Shown: in pieces, positions 23,664 through 28,374 of the stretch
Position numbering within the stretch: the first letter of the stretch is position 1
Layout: each line of letters opens with the position of its first letter
Assembly: GCA_964605715.1 (NCBI GenBank)
Contig: CAZSDV010000027.1
Location: 1 to 28,374, forward strand
Source: JAPUME01 sp964605715
GTDB lineage: Bacteria; Acidobacteriota; Terriglobia; UBA7540; JAPUME01
DNA length: 28,374 nt
Direction: 5' to 3'
Program-made: the position numbers and the translations under genes
The notes under the pieces: model-generated
What the model saw: only the letters and a program-made list of their open reading frames with translations
Database searches by the model: none
Told to the model about the DNA's origin: nothing

Positions 23664-25160
23664 ATGGATTCCTCGACTGGGTTCGGTACCCTAAATTATG
23701 TAGTGTTGTTCACTTACCTGTCTTTTATGGTCGGGGTGGGAATTTCGTTTGCGGGCAAGCAAAAGACGCTGGAAGACTACTTTTTAGCAGGCCGCAACAT
23801 GCCATGGGCGGTGGTTGGAATAAGTATGTTTGTCAGCGTTCTGAGCGCTGTTTCCTACGTGGGAGTTCCAGGGGTAGCTTATGAGGACAATATTGCACTT
23901 CTCGTAGAGGTTTTTGTAAGTCCAGTCTGCGTTCCGATTCTAATTTTTGTCTTCTATCCCTTCTACCGCATCTTGAATGTTACGACCTCCTACGAGTACG
24001 TGTTGCAACGTTTTGGAAAATCAGCCCGGTTCATGGTCTCGGCACTTTTCGTACTGGGTCGTGGAGGATGGCTGGGAGCAGTTATCTATGCACCTGCAAT
24101 GGTCCTTTCCTCCATTACTGACTTGCCCATTTGGCTGTTAATTATCCTGATGGGAGTCCTTGCTACTACTTACACTGCATTGGGCGGGCTTTCAGCTGTT
24201 TTATGGACAGATGTTGTGCAGTTCCTAATTCTTTTCGGAGGAGCCGTATGGGTGGCTTTTACTCTGACAACCTCAGTTCCTGGAGGATTTGCTTCTATCT
24301 GGGAGATTGCTGAAGCTGCAAATCATATCAGGGTAATTGACTGGGAAATTAATTTAGCAGAAATGACCGGTATTGCCGTGCTGTTATCCTATTTTCTTCA
24401 ATTGGTGTACGATTATGGTGCTGACCAAATTACCGTGCAACGGGTCCTTGCAGCGGGGACTTCGGGTGGCATGGCTCGGGCTACAATCTCTATGACGATA
24501 GCTCAAGTCTTAACGCTTACCCTTCTTCTGTACGTGGGTCTTGGGTTGTTCGCCTATTTCCAAACCTTTCCTTCTGAGTTAGGAGCGGGGATTGGCGGTG
24601 ATCGGGTCCTTCCTTACTACATCATGAACACCTTTCCAGCAGGCTTTTCCGGTCTGTTGATTGCAGCACTTTTTGCGGCGGCAATGTCCAGCATGGATTC
24701 CGGAATTAATTCCATTACGTCTGTTCTCATCACCGACTTTATCCGGCCATTGCGCGCTAAGGAGCACAGCGAACGGCATGATGTGCGACTCTCCCGGTAT
24801 CTAACTATATTCCTTGGTGCCCTTGCCACCGGCGTTGCTTTTTCTATTACTGGTATTGAACAAATTCTTAAAGCTTCCAATGCATTTCTAGGTCTCTTCG
24901 GTTCACCGATCTTAGCTTTGTTCTTATTGGGAATGTTGACACGGCGTGGAAACTTTCGTGGTTGGCTTGTTGGCATGATTGCTGGCATTTCCATAACGGC
25001 TTGGTGTCAGCAAACTACAGACATGCACTGGATTTATTATTTCCCCCTCTGTTTCATAATCTCTTTCGGAATTGGTACTGCTGCAAGCCTACTCCTTGGG
25101 GTAAAAAGAGGTGGGCCTCTCGGGCGGCCTGAACTTACCCTTTGGGGCCGTCAATGGTAA
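23664..25160 (+). CDS. Sodium:solute symporter (SSS family)
   Basis: A cytoplasmic-membrane importer using the sodium gradient, 498 aa with about 13 hydrophobic helices. Seen: TM1 YVVLFTYLSFMVGVGISF, the SSS signature DYFLAGRNMPW, the central YDYGADQITVQRVLAAG motif, and the sodium-site helix ALFAAAMSSMDSGINSITSV. Residues beyond 450 are a last helix and a short polar tail. Sugars, sialic acids and organic acids are known family substrates. The ATG at 23664 is used; the frame is open from TTG 23634, but those ten residues precede the normal start and neither site has a clear ribosome binding site. It lies 233 bases after the aldolase gene and before the toroid gene, so it most likely imports the substrate of this locus. 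Confidence 0.9.
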   Translation: MDSSTGFGTLNYVVLFTYLSFMVGVGISFAGKQKTLEDYFLAGRNMPWAVVGISMFVSVLSAVSYVGVPGVAYEDNIALLVEVFVSPVCVPILIFVFYPFYRILNVTTSYEYVLQRFGKSARFMVSALFVLGRGGWLGAVIYAPAMVLSSITDLPIWLLIILMGVLATTYTALGGLSAVLWTDVVQFLILFGGAVWVAFTLTTSVPGGFASIWEIAEAANHIRVIDWEINLAEMTGIAVLLSYFLQLVYDYGADQITVQRVLAAGTSGGMARATISMTIAQVLTLTLLLYVGLGLFAYFQTFPSELGAGIGGDRVLPYYIMNTFPAGFSGLLIAALFAAAMSSMDSGINSITSVLITDFIRPLRAKEHSERHDVRLSRYLTIFLGALATGVAFSITGIEQILKASNAFLGLFGSPILALFLLGMLTRRGNFRGWLVGMIAGISITAWCQQTTDMHWIYYFPLCFIISFGIGTAASLLLGVKRGGPLGRPELTLWGRQW

Positions 25161-25342
25161 GACCTTAGCCTATGTGATTCATGCGCTTTTTAGCACATCG
25201 GTTATTTTTTTCATTACTAGTTAAGGCAACTGGATCAATTTCACAGTTAGCGGGAAATCTAGGGCAAGCTTGGCTACGACGCCCAGGGGCGCTTCCATTT
25301 TTCCTTAATAAGGACGCTGCTTGTCACAAGGAGGTTTTATCA

Positions 25343-26626
25343 ATGAAGATGCACTCGCATTATGAGGTGTTGGTAGGAAAATCTCCTGAAACAGTGATTC
25401 GCGAACTGGAACAGCTCATCGGGGCTGCCAAGATCACGATGACTGAAGGCATTCAATGGTTGTTAACTCAGCGGGACCCTAACGGGCCAATCATGCGGGA
25501 TCTGGATGTCTCTTTTGTCTATAAGGCTGTTTGGGCTGCGTACGCCACTAACCAAGACCGCCATTACATTACTGGGCTACTCGACTGGCTATACGAAAAG
25601 GCACTTCAGCCTAACGGAGATTTTTTCTTCCCTGAGGAAGTGCCTTTACGGCGTACTGGCCTTCGTGCCTATCGTATGATGGTTTTTCTAAAGTTCGCTG
25701 CACTCCTGGATCACCCCATAATCCATGACGAGAAGGTACTGCGGCGAATCAAGCAATATCAAGATATGCAGACAGGCGGCTGTTTCTATTACATCGGTGA
25801 GGACCCGAAGCAGCCTGAATTGCCAGGCTTCATTCGCATCGGGGAGACTGCTTTTTTTGGTGAGTTTGCTATGGCCGCAGGCCTCAAGGATGAAGCTCTC
25901 AAAGCTGGAAGCTGGATGTTAAAAATGGTTCAGGATAACCATGCCCATATGATCGGTAGGGGGGTTTTTTATACAGAAACCAATCGAAATGGTGAATTGA
26001 TCACGGACGTGGCACCAGGAGAGAATATCTTCAGGACCGTAAACAATTGGGATGCCAATCAACCGGGATGGATGGTTGGCTGTGCAATGGTTTTGCTAGC
26101 CGACCTATATGACACGATGCGGGAAAAATGGAAATATGAAGCTAGAGAAGCCCAGCCGTACTTGGAAGCTGCCCTGAGCCTGCTTGATTTTGAGGATACA
26201 ATGCCTGTATATACCTATTTTTGGCCTTCAAAATGTAAAATTGCCTGGGGTACTGGAATGCTCCTTCGTGTCCTCCTTAAGTATAAGCAGGGAACAGAGG
26301 AGCAATACGAAAAACTCTACAGAGCAAGTAAAAGGGTTTTTCTTCATACATTTCTCGGAACACAGCTACCAGATGGTTCTTGGGGTGGGGAGCATTACCC
26401 ACTTAAGGATAACTCCCCAGAAGTTAAATTTGATTACCGGGTAATTAAGGGGTTGACTTTATATCCCCCCGAAGAAATGAAGGAAAGCACAACGTCCATC
26501 TATATTTCTCCAGTAGAAATTACGGGCGAATTTTTGGGTGAGATTGGTGCCATGACAGAAGGACTCACCTCCTTATTGGAGTTTTACAGGGATAAAAATA
26601 ACCTAGGATCTGCCCCATTTAAGTAG
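25343..26626 (+). CDS. Alpha/alpha-toroid protein of unknown function
   Basis: A 427-aa cytoplasmic protein without signal or membrane segments. Seen: repeated helix-turn units of the alpha/alpha-toroid kind, GIQWLLTQRDPNGPI (36-50), WLYEKALQPNGDFFFP (82-97), QTGGCFYYIGE, and TFLGTQLPDGSWGG with the QW-like DGSW at 344-347. This fold is shared by terpene cyclases, prenyltransferases and several glycan lyases and hydrolases. No DxDD or DCTAE cyclase motif was found, so a triterpene cyclase is unlikely. The start ATG 25343 has a near-perfect AAGGAGG 7 bases upstream; the frame is open back to ATG 25181, which has none. It sits after the symporter gene and converges with a sialidase-like gene, suggesting a role in the same catabolic system. 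Confidence 0.72.
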   Translation: MKMHSHYEVLVGKSPETVIRELEQLIGAAKITMTEGIQWLLTQRDPNGPIMRDLDVSFVYKAVWAAYATNQDRHYITGLLDWLYEKALQPNGDFFFPEEVPLRRTGLRAYRMMVFLKFAALLDHPIIHDEKVLRRIKQYQDMQTGGCFYYIGEDPKQPELPGFIRIGETAFFGEFAMAAGLKDEALKAGSWMLKMVQDNHAHMIGRGVFYTETNRNGELITDVAPGENIFRTVNNWDANQPGWMVGCAMVLLADLYDTMREKWKYEAREAQPYLEAALSLLDFEDTMPVYTYFWPSKCKIAWGTGMLLRVLLKYKQGTEEQYEKLYRASKRVFLHTFLGTQLPDGSWGGEHYPLKDNSPEVKFDYRVIKGLTLYPPEEMKESTTSIYISPVEITGEFLGEIGAMTEGLTSLLEFYRDKNNLGSAPFK

Positions 26627-26844
26627 TAGCCCTGGATCACTTAGGTAGACAGGAAAAGGTATACTACTGGAAACAACTTAGATCTTTATCGATGCAGAAT
26701 CTTCGAGGGGCTTGATGTTGGAAGGCTTGAACCTGAACAGGGTAGCTGTACAGGATTTCGGATGCAACTTTTGAATGCATGGGAACTTTGTAGATTTTGA
26801 ACAACTAGCAGTAAATACCTACCATTGATGCTCGATCCAATTTC

Positions 26845-28254
26845 TTACTCTTTTCCTATAGACCTAGAACGATTTTCTTTGTATTGCCTTCTAGCCATCC
26901 CATCAGTCATGGCACGGAAAGGTTGACCGGAAGGGTGCAACCAAGGCAGGTCGCCCTCTGGAAACAGGATGTAATCGGAGCGCTTAACCAGGTATCCACG
27001 GATCTGAGCTAGCGGTGCATCATCGTTGATGTAGTCTACGACGAAAATCTCACCCGAAGGTAGCTGTACCCAACCGCTGTAGCCGGAATCGCGGTGCACG
27101 CTACGATCGATATCCAAGACGGCAGTGCGCCCAGCATAGTAGGAGGTCATATACCAAGGTCGCTCTTCGCCTTTTTGTTGAGCGAGCTGAGCAGGAATGT
27201 CTTCCGGGTTAGGCTGGCGTGGAATTACGCCCGCAGTAGTTTTTAGTAGTGCCGCTGCCTGGGTCATCACGTGCATCCCTAGCATTTCATTTGGGCTGCC
27301 GAGGCGATAAGTGACACAAACCTCGCCCGAAGCCAGGAGGCCTGTACTAGGTCTTCCTTCTAACCCCATCAGCCAAGTCTCAAAGGGCCCCTCCCAGGTC
27401 TGACCGCCATCCGTAGAGATCACTTTTACTCCTGCACTAGGACGATGCTGCTTTTCTAGTGCTTTATTCCGCCCAAATCCCACCAGCGTGCCATCATCAA
27501 GTTCAACAAATCCAGTCTCATCTATCTCTCGTGAACCTTCATCCCTCGGTAATATCACAAAAGGAGTCCATGTTTTTCCTTGGTCCGAGGAAAAGGTTAC
27601 CCCTGGTACGTCCATTCCCGTGGCCTCTCCAGTCTTTGATCTAAGTCCCAAGCTAAGTAGAATCCGCCCATCTCGGAGCTGAGTGAGTTGAGGGTCAACA
27701 CCCTCACGCTCCAAAGGGAGGTCGACAGGAGTTGCCCACGTCGCTCCATCGTCACTGCTCCTCCACATCTTATTTACATACTCTACATCGCCTTTGTTGT
27801 CCCAAGTTCCAATATCTGCCACGAGCATCAAGCTTCCATCTGTTAGGGTAATGATCTGAGAGCCATTAATAGAAGCACGCTTTTTCCATGGCTCTTGAAT
27901 ACGGGCCAAGGTCTCTTGATATCCTGCAAGGGAGTCTTCAGGAAGCCAAGATCGAGCCTTTTCCACTAGCTCGGCACTAACAACGGTTTCGAGGAGAATC
28001 TTCCGGTTTGACCAGTTCATACCCCCATCCAGGCTGCGGCGTACCACGAGCCGAGAAAAAGGGAAAGGGCCATGGCCCATGCACTCCCGGTAGACCACAA
28101 CCAGTGTCCCACTCGGGGTAAGTGTGACGTCTGGAAAGGCTTCATAGACTCTGTCATCTCTAGAAACTATTCTTTTTTCGATAGCTCCCAGGAATGAGGT
28201 GCTGAAAAACAAGAAAAGGATCGCTGCCCCTAAGCCTCGGTGAAATCGCATCAT
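26845..28254 (-). CDS. Secreted sialidase-like Asp-box protein
   Basis: A second exported protein of the sialidase superfamily, 469 aa. Seen: a Sec signal peptide (FHRGLGAAILFLFFSTSFLGA) and four Asp boxes at about residues 74-81 (SLDGGMNW), 166-173 (SSDDGATW), 222-229 (SSDQGKTW) and 280-287 (STDGGQTW). It also has blade motifs such as TLTPSGTLVVVYRE, TDGSLMLVADIG, LRDGRILLSLG and LDDGTLVGFGR. Unlike the sialidase-like protein at 12428 it has no Tat motif. The arginine triad of true sialidases could not be confirmed, so the linkage cleaved is unknown. The start ATG 28254 (complement) is chosen over the longer frame from 28308 because GAGGAG (complement of 28260-28265) lies 5 bases before it. 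It is convergent with the toroid gene. Confidence 0.85.
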   Translation of the reverse strand: MMRFHRGLGAAILFLFFSTSFLGAIEKRIVSRDDRVYEAFPDVTLTPSGTLVVVYRECMGHGPFPFSRLVVRRSLDGGMNWSNRKILLETVVSAELVEKARSWLPEDSLAGYQETLARIQEPWKKRASINGSQIITLTDGSLMLVADIGTWDNKGDVEYVNKMWRSSDDGATWATPVDLPLEREGVDPQLTQLRDGRILLSLGLRSKTGEATGMDVPGVTFSSDQGKTWTPFVILPRDEGSREIDETGFVELDDGTLVGFGRNKALEKQHRPSAGVKVISTDGGQTWEGPFETWLMGLEGRPSTGLLASGEVCVTYRLGSPNEMLGMHVMTQAAALLKTTAGVIPRQPNPEDIPAQLAQQKGEERPWYMTSYYAGRTAVLDIDRSVHRDSGYSGWVQLPSGEIFVVDYINDDAPLAQIRGYLVKRSDYILFPEGDLPWLHPSGQPFRAMTDGMARRQYKENRSRSIGKE

Positions 28255-28374
28255 GTTTTCTCCTCTGCAGGAATTACAATCAGGATATTGCCATAATGGA
28301 AAATGCACTCGCTCTCCGGAGACCTTATCCTAGTCAGAGCTTGTGATCATATAGAGTCTACATGAGTTCTTTAT

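Noticed and set aside
26627..26844. Terminator between the convergent toroid and sialidase-like genes
   Set aside because: Only a 5-bp ATGCA/TGCAT repeat with a long loop is visible and no T-run follows.
1..28374. CRISPR array, insertion sequence, prophage or toxin-antitoxin module
   Set aside because: No spaced direct repeats, transposase, integrase or toxin-like genes were seen on either strand.

Overview
The window reads as a piece of a draft or metagenome-assembled bacterial genome: it contains two 10-N scaffold gaps (10236-10245 and 13904-13913), and its left edge cuts a gene. A Gram-negative heterotroph is indicated by an outer-membrane-type beta-barrel ending in Phe, Tat and Sec signal peptides, and lipoproteins. 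The combination of a DUF507 gene pair, a BshB1-type bacillithiol deacetylase, a DUF5916 outer-membrane protein, a DUF1549/DUF1501 pair and many sialidase-like and sugar-acid genes best fits Acidobacteriota or a close relative. That placement is inference from gene content, not a database result. No transposase, integrase, phage gene or CRISPR array was seen.

Region 1 (1-5724) is housekeeping: mutY (5' truncated), a small glutaredoxin-like protein directly before bshB1, a DUF368 polyprenyl-phosphate transporter-like membrane protein, a secreted M48 metalloprotease, two DUF507 genes on the minus strand, then tRNA-Val(UAC) and tRNA-Asp(GUC). Region 2 (5801-15017) is accessory and catabolic: aldehyde dehydrogenase, a secreted FG-GAP/VCBS-repeat protein, a small secreted cupin, a Tat-exported GH95/DUF5703-like glycoside hydrolase split by an assembly gap, a secreted BNR/Asp-box sialidase-like protein, a 3' gene fragment after the second gap, and a lipoprotein metallophosphoesterase. 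Region 3 (15192-21041) holds the DUF5916 barrel divergent from a DUF1549/DUF1553-DUF1501 operon, with a well-formed promoter and AACCT half-sites between them. Region 4 (21053-28254) looks like one uptake and catabolism locus: an enolase-superfamily (mandelate racemase-like) dehydratase divergent from a DapA/NAL-family aldolase around a 21-bp inverted repeat, then an SSS sodium/solute symporter, an alpha/alpha-toroid protein of unknown function, and a second secreted sialidase-like protein.

Working model: exported glycan-active proteins (GH95-like, two Asp-box proteins, VCBS, cupin) act outside the cytoplasm. The symporter imports a released sugar acid. The dehydratase and the Schiff-base aldolase (with an unusual GAAGE motif in place of G[ST]TGE) break it down, and an aldehyde dehydrogenase may oxidise the product. 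The substrate cannot be named from sequence alone. Several gene starts were moved from the longest reading frame to internal ATG, GTG or TTG codons because only those have Shine-Dalgarno sequences.
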